64,000 nucleotides of DNA, taken from contig SWDT01000060.1 of NCBI GenBank assembly GCA_009193035.1, forward strand, positions 372,001 through 436,000. The letters are read 5' to 3'. The translations under genes and the position numbers were made by a program. Under the pieces are notes generated by a model that was given only the letters and a program-made list of their open reading frames with translations, searched no databases and had not been told where the DNA came from. The number at the start of each line of letters is the position of its first letter. Positions within the stretch are counted from its first letter, which is position 1. Below are positions 46,201 through 58,200 of the stretch, one piece after another. Origin of the DNA: Halicephalobus mephisto (taxonomy: Eukaryota > Nematoda > Chromadorea > Rhabditida > Panagrolaimidae).

Positions 46201-49200
46201 TTTCAAAGTACAGTATGCTTTTTCAAAAAATTTAAGTTTTTTTATAATTTTAATTTTTCATGAAAATTAAATTTTAATTTTTAATTAATTTTTAAATACA
46301 GTATGCTTTTTTTTAAAGATTTTAGTTTTTTTAAAAAATCCAATTTTTTGAATTTCGCGCGGTTTGGTGTTTCGGTCCCATTTTGAAAGTTATGAAATTT
46401 TTTGTCAAGATCCTATCCAGCGTCCTAATCTCTGTGAAGAAATATCAATTTTTATAATGGAGTTGTTTTTGCAACTCCCAAAACGAAAATAAAACTTTCC
46501 AACTCCCAAGACGAAAGTACAAGTTCAAACATGCGATGTGCGAATCCGGGTCTTAACTCCCAAACCGAATGTTCGAATTTTAACTTTCAACTCCCAGGAT
46601 GAAAAGCCACATTTTTATTCTTTAGACGAAAATACAAATTTTTGTCTTTTACTCTCGAAACGAAAATTTATTTTCTGAATCTCGAAGCGAAAACTGAAAT
46701 TCTGGTTCTGAAAATGAATATTCGAATTTACATTTTTTATTCCTAGAACGAAAATTCGAATTTTGATTTTCTCTACTTTCGAAACGAAAGTTTACTTTTT
46801 TTTCTCACAACGAAAATTCGAATTCTGATTATTTACTCCTAGAACGAAAATTTGAATTTCGACTTTTTATTCCTACAACGAAAATTCACTTTTTTCTCAC
46901 AACGAAAATTCGAATTTTGATTTTTTACTCCTGGAACGAAAATTTACTTTTTTCTCACAACGAAAATCTAAATTTTAATTTTTTACTCCTGGAATGAAAA
47001 TTTACTTTTTTCTCACAACGAAAATTCGAATTCTGATTATTTACTCCTGGAACGAAAATTTGAATTTACATTTTTTCTACTTTTAGAACGAAAATTCACT
47101 TTTTTCTCACAACGAAAATTTGAATGTCGATTTTTTACTCCTGGAACGAAAATTTACTTTTTTCTCACAACGAAAATTCGACTTTAAAGTTTATGTATAT
47201 AATAAAACCCACACTCCATTTTCGGACTTTATAATGACGTCAATTTTCTGAAATATGTCCCCTAGAATTTTAATAACCATCCATCTTTACCCGTTTTATT
47301 TCGAAAACAAAAACTTCAAACTTTGTCAAAATTCTCCAGAGACAATCCTCAAGTTTTTTCGAAACACTTCCAATTTTTGCAAATTCCCTTTTTTCGGAAC
47401 TGACAAAAGTCAGATTTTTTACTTTTTAAAACAAAAACAAACAAATTTTGAAATAAATATTATTTTTTAAAAAATAAATTCGCAAAAATAATTTTGAAAT
47501 TCTATTTTTTTAAATTAATGATTAAAATTGAAGCAAAATGATCTTGAAAAAAACTTTTTAAAATTTACAAAAAATTTTAGAATTCTCAGTTTTGAAAATA
47601 TTTTTGAATTTTGGAAATTTCAGAATTTTTTTAAAAATTTAGAAATTTTGGAAATTTTAGAATTTTTGTGATATTTTTAAACATTTTTGAATTTTTGTGA
47701 AATTTTTAAAGATTTTTAAATTTTTTAAATTAATTTTTTGGAAAATTTCAGAAATTTTTGAAGAATTTTGAAATCTTCAGGAACTTCTATAAAATTTTCG
47801 GAGATTTCTGAGCTATTTACTGCATTCTAGGTAATTCTAAAAAATTCCAAATTTTTGAAAATTCTAAAATTATATTTTTGATTCCGGAAGATTCTAAAAT
47901 TTTAAATAAATTCTGAATTTTCTACGAAATTTTAGAAACTTGTTTTAAATTTTCTAAAATTCTAAAAAATTTCGGAAATTTGAAAAACGTCATTTTGAAA
48001 ATTCCAAAATTTCGGAAATTCTAGAACTGTCTACTTGATTCCGGAAGATTCTGTTTTTTGTGGAATTTTAATTTTAAAAAATTATAAAAAACAACATTAG
48101 TTTATTTTTTTGAGGAAATTGGATTTTGAAAAACAATTGGCCGATTTTAGAACTAAAGTCGCTTCATTGTTTAGTTTTTCCAAATTTATTTATTTTTTTT
48201 TTTTTTTGAAGAAAATATTTTTGAAGAATACATAATATGAGAGTATTGATTATGATTTCTATTTTCGGACTTTTTTATGTAAAAATTATTACTTTTATTA
48301 TTTTCAATTTTCTTGGATTTAAAAAATTCTTAATTTTAAACCATTACGGTAAAAAGTGAATTTTCCGTTCGAGAGTCAATTTTTTATTTTTATTTAAAAT
48401 AACTTTTTTTAAATTTTATTAAAAATTATTTTTTTAAAATATTTTATTAAAAATTATTTTTTTAAGTTTTATCAAAAATTTATTTTTTAAATATTTTATT
48501 AAAAATTTATTTTTTAAAAATATTTTATCAAAATTTATTTTTTTGAGTTTTATTAAAAATTATTTTTAAAAATATTTTATTAAAAATTTACTTTTAAGTT
48601 TTATTTAAAATTTATTTTTTTTAAAGTTTTATTTAAAATTTATTTTTTTTAAAGTTTTATTTAAAATTTATTTTTTTTAAAGTTTTATTTAAAATTATTT
48701 ATTGTAATTTTTAATAAGAAAAAAACAAAAATTTTCAAAAAATTTAAAAAAAAATAAAAATTTTTGAAATTTTCTCAAACGGAAACCCTGATCGTTTACA
48801 GTAATATGACTAAATTTGTTTTTTAATTTTTTCGTATTTCCTCTTTTGATCTTTTATAATTTTTTTATTAAATTTATTTTTAAATTTATTTTTAAATTTT
48901 ATTATCAAGCACTTTTCTTGATTGTCTTTGGAATTACGTAAAAGTTTAAATTTAAATTTAGAAAAAATGTGTCCTTCCTCGTTTTTTGACATCTCTGGAT
49001 TAGGCTACACAAAAAGTGTAACTTTTAGTCCACTAACAAATGAAAATTGTCACTATTTTGTTGCACTTTTCGTCACAAATGCCAAATATAAAAACTGTGA
49101 TGTTTTTGTCACATTTCGCATTTGTTACGGGACTAAAAATTATACTTTTTTGTGTAAAAAATTGGCGAAAAGTTCTTATTGTCAAAGATTGGCGAAAAGT

Positions 49201-52200
49201 TCTTAATGCTACTGATTGGCGAAAAGTTCTTAATGCCACGGATTAGCTAAATGTTCTTATTGTCAAAGATTGGCGAAAAGTTCTTATTGTCAAAGGTTGG
49301 CGAAAAGTTTTTAATGCTACTGATTAGCTAAATGTTCTTGATGCCACAGATTGGCGAAAAGTTCTTATTGTCAAAGATTGGCGAAAAGTTCTTAATGCCA
49401 CGGATTAGCGAAATGTTCTTATTATCAAAGATTGGCGAAAAGTTCTTAATGCCACAGAATGGTAAAATGCTCTTATTATCGAAGATTGGCGAAAAATTAT
49501 TATTATTACTCAAAAAGTGTAACTTTTAGTCCACTAACAAATGAAAATCGTTACTATTATTTTTTAATTTTCGTCACAAAAGTCGAATATTTATGAAAAA
49601 TTTGACTATTACATTTCGCAATTGTTACTGGGCCAAAAGTTACGATTTTTTGTTTGTACGTTCTTTGACAAGGACTGGATGGATGGGGAATACGGTAGAA
49701 CAAAACACAGCCTAATAAGATTAAAGATTTTCAGAGAGAATTTTGTTAATTAAGGATAGTTACTGATTTTTTTGAAATTAAAAAATAATAACCTATTGTT
49801 TCAAATGTGTAATTTTCAAAGATATTCTCCAGATATTTTCCCGCGATTATTGACTAGGTTCTATAGAAAAATCAACTTTTGGATAGTGACTGAAGGTGGA
49901 AGTTAATCGTCAGAAGTAGACACTATCCAAAAATAATTTTTCTCTTCGACTAAGAATGTAAATTCGGATAGTGACTGACGAGACAATTTATTTTTAAAAA
50001 TAAACACTATCCAAAGTTGATTTGTTTTGTTCTGAAAGCAAACTTGGATAGTGACTGAAGGTGGAAGTTAATTGTCAGAAATAGACACTATCCAGAAATA
50101 ATTTTCCTCTTTGACTAAGAATGTAAATTCGGATAGTGACTGACGAGACAATTTATTTTTAAAAATAAACACTATCCAAAATTGACTTTTTCAACTTCAA
50201 AGTAGTTTTGGATAGTGACTAACGAAGACGGCTTGTCCCTCATCTCAGTCACTGTTCTGGTTATCAAGAATCGTAACGTTTTGTGTTCCTTGAAATTCTA
50301 AAGACACTTATTGAATAAGGACTTTAAATGCTCTCAAGGACCCCGGAATATTTCATTTCGTCAATGAACTTTTTTTTCATCAGTAATTATTTATGTATTT
50401 TTAGTTTTTTAACCAACTTCCCCGATCAGGAGCTGGGACTCCCTCTTGGAAATCCTCGACGGTCGCTAATCAACATCAGATGGCTCACATAATCGACGTT
50501 GAAGTCGGACAGCCGTGCTCTGCCATGGCTTCCTGTAAGTGCTTCGGCTTCAGACCCCATCAATGGAGGTCAGTTTGTTTTCAAAAAAATACGAAATTTA
50601 AAATTTAAAAATTTAATTCTTAAAAATTTTAAAATTTAAAAAAGTTAAAAAAGTTAAAAATTTAAATTTTAAAAATTTTAAAAAATATAAAATTCTTATA
50701 AATTTCTAAAAAATACAAAATTTTAAATTTAAAAAAATTTAAGAATCTAAAATCTAAAAAAATTATAAAACTTAAAAAAACTTTGAAATTATAGTTTTCA
50801 GAAAATTAAAAAGCAATTTTTTAATTTTAAAAAAAATTTTTATTTCGAAATAAAAATAAATAAATTTTTTTAATTTCGAAATTCATAAAAATAAAGATTT
50901 TTTAATTTCGAAATAAAAATAAATAAATTTTTTTAATTTCGAAATTTATAAAAAGTAAAAAAATTTTTTAATTTCGAAATTCATAAAAATAAAGATTTTT
51001 TTAATTTCAAAAAAAGTAAGAAAAGCATTATTTCGTGCATTTTGATCCTTATATTTATCCCCCAGAACACTGCTGTTATTATTTGCTTTAGCTTCTACAA
51101 TTTCCAGAAAGTTTCTGCATCCAGAATGAGGCCGAGCCAACTTTGCATTCTGGAAGCATCCTCTTTTGGCATAGGTTATCTCGAGTAGAAAATTGCTTAT
51201 TTTTGTTAACTGGTATCTCATAGACCATTCAAAAATTCAGTAAAAATTTCCGGAATCTTCCAAAATTCTGAATCTTAAAAATTTTGGGATTTTTGAAAAT
51301 TTAATAAAAAATAAAAAATTTTTTAAATTTTCGAAATTTTTTTAAATTTTTAGAATTTGATGGATTTTTGACATTCGGTAAAATTTTCCGAAGTTTTTAA
51401 ATTTTCAAAAAGACTTCTGAAGGTTTCTAGAATTCGATAAATAAAATTTTCGAAATTTTAAAATTTTTGAAATTTCATAGATTTTTTAAAATTTTTAGAA
51501 TTTGATGGATTTTTGAGATTTCTAAATAAATTTTCCTAGAATTTCGTAAAAGTTTTAAAATCTTCTGAAATTTCCAAAGATCTCACAAAAGTTTGAAAAT
51601 TTCCTAATTTTTTTATTTTAAAAATTTCTTTCAAATTTTATTTAAAAAATCTAATTTTTTAAAATTTCTTAATTTTTTTCAAATTTTATAAAAAAAATCC
51701 AATTTTTTAAAATTTCTAATTTTAGTTCAGTTAAATTTTTAATAAAATTGAAAAAAATTAAGTTTTAAAATTTTATATAAAATGCAATTTTTTTTCGAAA
51801 TTGGCTCCGATTCAAATTTTTAAAATTTTTATTTTTGAAAAAAACAGAAAGCTTTTAAAATCGATTTTGTTTTAGTTTTCGCTGCCAGATGGAACATTGT
51901 CAAAGATTGAAAAATAATATTTTTTTAAAATTAAAAAACAATAAATCGTGGGAGAATTTTTTCACGGATCTTTAGTCTTTGAAATTCTGAATTATTCTGA
52001 AAAATTGCCGGAAGTAAATTGTCTTAGAGAGAAATTGATTGAATTAGGACTGCATTTGGAGGCTAATTGTGAGATAATAATTGGAATTTTTGGCCTGCAG
52101 AGAGGATTTAGAATCGGCAGCTCGCGCCCGGTTACGCACGTTGCGAGCATACCTAGTTGAAGAAGGTTGAAAAATTTAATTTTATTTGTACTTTTTTTTA

Positions 52201-55200
52201 GAGAAATTTTGAAATATTTTATGTCGATTATTTGTAATTTTATAATTGGCAGCTCGCGCCTGGTTACGCATGTTGCAAGCATACTTTGGAATTTTTTGTC
52301 ATTGATAAATTTAGAAAGTTTATTAATGATTTTAGAAGATTCACAAATAACATTTGAAAGTTCATTAATAACTTCTGAAAGTTCATCAATGAATTTAAAA
52401 AATCCATCAATAACTTCAGAAAGTTCATCAATGAGTTTAAAAAAATTCATCAATGAATTTCCTTTAATCCATCAATAACTTCTGAAAGTTCATCGATGAA
52501 TTCAAAAAGTTCATTAATAACTTCAGAAAATCCATCAATGAATTTTTTTAATCCATTAATCACTTTTGAAAGTTCATCGATGACTTAAGAAGATTCATCA
52601 GTGATTTTTTTTAACCCATGAATGATTTTTGAAAGTTCATCAATGAATTCAGAAAATCCATCAATAACTTCAGAAAGTTCATCAATGAGTTTAAAAAAAT
52701 TCATCAATGAATTCAGAAACCGGAAAAACGTCATTTTGAATTCTTCTTTCTCTTCAAGTCTTGGATTTGTTACGGAATCAGATTGTACATCCTGTTTGTC
52801 TTCGAAATTCCATTCAACTTTTAAATTTTAAAATTCTGCTTTAACGCCTCCGGGCAAATGACGACTTCCTAGTGTCATTTGGTCAGATTCAAATTTGTCA
52901 AAGATGCAAGGCCCAGATTTTCCTCTTCCCAAGAGGACTTAATATCATCTTTGTTTACGACGCCCCTGGCAGTTTTTAAAATTTCTTAAAAAGTCAATTT
53001 TTATTTTTACCAATTTTTAAAAAAAGTCATTTTTTTTTTCAAATTTTAAAAACTTTAAATTTTAAAAAAATTTTTTAAAATATTTTTTTTTTGAATTTTT
53101 TAAAATATTTTTTTTTTGAATTTTTTTAAAATATTTTTTTTGACTTTTTTAAAATATTTTTTTTTGAATTTTTTTAAAATTTTTTTTTTAAATTTTTTAA
53201 AAATATTTTTTTTTTTTTGACTTTTGATCTAAAACCAAATTTGTCTTTTTCGTTGTAGGAGTCGATTTTTATCTAATTTTACTTATTTCATTTTTTTGTT
53301 TTTAAATCCTTTGACTTTTTTGACAAAATGGCCAGAGGCAAATTTTCTATTTTTGCCATTGAAATTTTTGGAATTTTGCAAAATTTAGTTGGAAGTTTTG
53401 AATTTTTAAAATATTTTTATAAATTTTAATTTTTTAAAATTAAATAGAAAATTTTTGAAATTTTAAAATTAAATATGAAATTTTTATAATTTTCTATAAT
53501 TTAGAAAATTTTAGAATTTTATGAAATTTTTTACAATCTACTGTAATTTTATAAAATTTTACAGAATTTAAAAATTTTATAAAATTTTATAGATTTTAAA
53601 AATTTTATGAAATTTTTATGATCTACTGTAATTTTATAAATTTTACAGAATTTAAAAATTTTATGAAATTTTTATAATCTACTGTAATTTTATGAAATTC
53701 TATAAAATCTTCTAGAATTTTCCAGATTTTTATATAAATTTTACAGAATTTTAAAACTTTATAAAATCCAAAATTTTAAAATTTTATGAAATTTTTATGA
53801 TCTACTGTAATTTTATGAAATATTGTAGAATTTTATAAAAATTTTAAGAATCTTCTGGAATTTTATAAAACCTTCGAGAATCATTTTTAATTTTCCAAAA
53901 TTGATTGAAAATTAAAAAATTATTTAAAATCAAAAATGCCAGAAATTTGAACACTTTGTATCGAGTTATTTCCGCAGAAAATTCCATTTTTAGTTTTCTG
54001 AAATTGTGTGATTTTCATTCAGTCGGATAGAAACTTATAAAAGTGTCGATTCCCTCGTCAAATTGAAATCTGAGAAGTCTGGACCAGGAATCGATGTTTG
54101 ATGAGTCCCAATGTTTCTCGTCTTTCAATTTTTATTTTCCCTAAGGCATTGATTCAAAAAAGTTCTGTGTGAAAATTTTGTGTTTTGAATGGAAAATTAT
54201 TTTTATGAAATTTGGTGACCGATTTGAAGAGATTTACTTCGAGTGTTCAATGGGGTACCAGGGACTGTGATTTTTTACGAGAAAGTCGTTTGGATAGTGA
54301 TTAATTTTGGACAAAAGTTTCGTAATTATTCATTATTTAACTTTAGTGACTTTAAAGATTTCAAATTTGGATAGTGACTGAAAAAGAATGTTTAGAAAGT
54401 CACTATCCGAGACTACTTAGTGCATGTTTGGATAGTGACTGGGAATGATTACGGATTTTAAAATTAGACACTATTCAAAACTGCCTTGATACAAACCTGG
54501 ATAGTGACTGAAAATAACAGTTTTACTCAATTCCAGTCACTATCCAAAATACCCTGAAACTAATTTGGATAGTGACTGGGAATGATTACAAATTTTTAAA
54601 ATTAGACACTATCCAAAACTGCTCACGATGAGATTCTGGATAGTGACTGAAAGGATGGTTGCCATCAATAGTTACTATCTATGTTATTTTCATAGATTCT
54701 TTCAATTGATTAAAATTGGATAGTGTTCAGTTTTTCCTGTTTGTTATTTTCAGTTACTACCCAAGTTTACTTTTACGAAATGTAACAGAATGAAAGTTGG
54801 ATAGTGTCCAAATGGCACTATTAATTGTGAAAAGCGGACATTATCTCAGATTAATCTTTTTCGCTAAAAGGAAAAAATTAGATGGTGCCTAAAAAGCGAC
54901 TAGTAGTCAGAAGTAAACACTATCCAAAGTTGATCTGTTTTGTTCTGAAAACAAACTTGGATAGTGACTGAAGGTGGAAGTTAATCGTCAGAAGTAGACA
55001 CTATCCAAAAATAATTTTTCTCTTTGACTACAAATGCAAATTCGGATAGTGACTGACGAGACAATTTATTTTTAAAAACAGACACTATCCAAAGTTGATT
55101 TGTTTTGTTCTGAAAGCAAACTTGGATAGTGACTGAAAGTAGAGGTTAATCATCAGAAGTGGACACTATCCAAGATTACTTTTCTTCTTAAAATGATAAA

Positions 55201-58200
55201 TAATGATTATGATTGATTTAAAAACTTCTAAAATTTTATTCAATGGTTAATAAAAGTACTATTTTTAAATTTCAAGTCTTCAGTTTCCAAAATGTGCAAA
55301 TTGTAGGCGTCGAAAAATTATGAAATTTGAGAAATGGTCAAAATTCACATTTTTGAATATCTTTTTCCTTTTTGGCATCCACCAAAAGCAGATCAGATTC
55401 CCCAAGGCTTATTTTTAAAAATACTTTCTTAAATTTGTACAATCAAAAAATTAAAAATATTTTTTCTAAATTTACGAAATTTTTGTTTTTTTTTAATTTT
55501 CGAAATTTTTAAAAATATTTTTTTTTGGAATTTTAAAGATTTTTATTTTTTTTGGAAATTTTAAAGATTTTTGTTTTTTTTAATTTTCGAAATTTTTAAA
55601 AATAATTTTTTTTCGAAATTTTTAAAAATATTTTTTTTTCGAAATTTTTGTTTTTTTTTTAATTTTTGAGATTTTTAAAAATATTTTTTTTCCAAATTTA
55701 CGAAATTTTTGTTTTTTTTTTAAATTTGGAAAATTTTTAAAAAATCTTAAACGTCAAAAATTGGACGACTCCTTTGAGGACTAAACTCGAGTATAAATCC
55801 TGAATTTTAAGTCTCAGAGCGCCTTTTCCCGAAAACGAGCCAGCTTTGTTTCCTTGTGCCAAAAAGCAAACATTCCATTGGGCGGGAGAATGAGAAGAAA
55901 ATCTCCCCTCCGGCAAAAGCCACTTGTTGGACCGACTTTCTAGACTTGACCGATGAAAACGAGTCATCTCTAACTTTTTCATGTTTAAATTTAACTAAAT
56001 TTTTCCTGACCTTTGTTGACCTTTCAAATGATCCAATCTGATGTCGCTATGTAAGTTTAAAAATTAAAATTTTAAACAACAATTTAAAAAAGTTTTATTT
56101 TTTTTGAAAAATCATAATTTAAAAACTAAAATTTTAAACAACAATAAAAAAATTTTAATTTTTGAAAAATCACAATTTTAAAAATTAAAATTTTAAACAA
56201 CAATAAAAAAAAAGTATTTTTAAAAAATCATAATTTAAAAATTAAAATTTTAAACAACAATTTAAAAAAATTTTATTTTTAAAAAATCATAATTTAAAAA
56301 AATCTTAAATAACAATTTAAAAAAAGTATTTTTAAAAAATCATAATTTAAAAATCAAAATTTTAAACAACAATTTTTGAAAATTTTTATTTTCAAAAAAA
56401 TCATAATTTTAAAAATTTAAATTTAAAAAAAAATAATTTTTATTTTTAAAATTTTCTTTAAAAATAATAATTTTTTAAAATATCTTTGAAAATTTTTCTA
56501 TAAATTATAATTTTAAAAATTTAAATTTAAAAAACATTTTAAAAATCGTAATTTTAAAATTTAATTTTTTTTTAAATTCGAATTTTTAAAGTTTAATTTT
56601 TTTTATATTTTTTCCTTTTGATTTTAAAAATTTTTTGAAACTTCTGGATGAATGGAAATCAGTCAACTAAAAGTTGGATAATGTTAGATATGATATTTTT
56701 CGGGAAATTTGGGAGGCTTATTCTGAATAGCACTGGGAATTGGCGTCAGAGTGAGAATTGAATTATCCTCGGAATAGGAGATTCGAGAACTTGACGACTT
56801 TCGAGTTGGAAGATCTCCGGCTAGTCTAATCAATCATTTTTGTCATTGTTTTCAAGTCATTTGTTTGCGAAACGTTCCTTGTGAGACCACTGAATGAAAA
56901 ATAAGTTTTCGTTTTAGGATGTTTTCAATGAAAAAAAGAATGATTATCGTTCTGGAATTTCGAAATAATTAAAGTTATTTTTTTCGTTCTGAGACCACTG
57001 AATGAAAATTGAAATTTTCGTTGTGAGACCTAGGAATAATTAAAATCATTTTTTCCTTGTGAGACCGCTGAGTGAAAGCGGAAGTTTTCGTTCTAGGATG
57101 TTTTCGATGAAAAAAGAATGATTATCGTTCTGGAATTTTGAAATAATTAAGCTTTTTTCGTTCTGAGACCACTGAGTTAAAAATGAATGTTTTCGTTGTG
57201 AGACCTAGGAATAATTAAAATCATTTTTTCGTTGTGAGACCACTGAGTTAAAAATAAGTTTTCGTTTTAGAATGTTTTTGATAGGAAGAAAATGAATATT
57301 TTCGTTTTAAGACTCTGAAAGAATTGAATTTTTCGTTCTGAGACCACTGAGTTAAAAGTGAATGTTTTCGTTGTGAGACCTAGGAATAATTAAAATCATC
57401 TTTTCCTTGTGAGACCACTGAATGAAAAATAAGTTTTTGTTCTAGGATGTTTTCAATGAAAAAAGAATGATTATCGTTCTGGAATTTCGAAATAATTAAA
57501 GTGATTTTTTTCTTTCTGAGACCACTGAATGAAAATTGAAATTTTCGTTGCGAGACTACTTTGATAATAATAGAACCAACATTTTTGTTTTAAAATTTGG
57601 AAGTAATTCGAATTTTGAATTTTCGTTGTGAAACATTTTTCACCAAAAAATAATTTATATTTTTTTTCTGAGATCCATATATAATTAAAATCAATTTTTT
57701 CGTCTCAGGACCACTGAATAAAATTTTCCAAAATTTCAAAAAAAAAAATAAATATTTTTAAAAATTTGAAATTTATTTTTTTATTTTTTTTTTGAAAACT
57801 GAATCCAATTTTTCTTTTTTCCACAGAATCCAATTTTTTATTTTTTATTTATATTAAATAAATTTATTATTCAAGAATTTTTTAACACCAATTTCCATTT
57901 GAAAAAATAACCAAAAAAATCGAAAATTGATCTTTAATCAAATTTTAATTTTTTTAAATTTGAAATTTATTTTTTTTTAAATTTTAAAAATTTTAATTTT
58001 TACATTCTATGAAATTTTAAAAATTTTAATTTTATTCGAAAATTTTAAAATTTTTTATTTTTTTTGAAAATTTTTAACTTTTTTTGAAATTTTTTATTTT
58101 TTAAAAATTAAGAAATTTTTATTTTTTTTAATTTTTTTAATTAAGTTTTAAATTTTTTATTTTTTAAAAATTAAGAAATTTTTTTTTTAATTTAAAGAAT

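Larger units (their letters stand above)
45477..50404. repeat. Prickle intron 4 (4.9 kb): complex island, arrays, MITE cluster, hairpin array D
   Basis: About 45560-45860 is a complex island. 45930-46330 has four units with AAAGTACAGTATGCTTTTTC. 46470-47190 has about 12 units of CTCACAACGAAAATTCGAAT and ACTCCTGGAACGAAAATTTA. 47190-48400 is AT-rich with weak repeats. 48400-48720 has TTTTATTAAAAATTATTTTT units. 49008-49657 is a MITE/minisatellite cluster and 49878-50265 is hairpin array D (separate entries). The open frame at 47255-47470 matches nothing I know. Confidence 0.75.

Noticed and set aside
49033..49529. Open frames on both strands with ILPFCGIKN- or GEKFLMPQ-type repeats
   Set aside because: Direct products of the 27-28 bp minisatellite.
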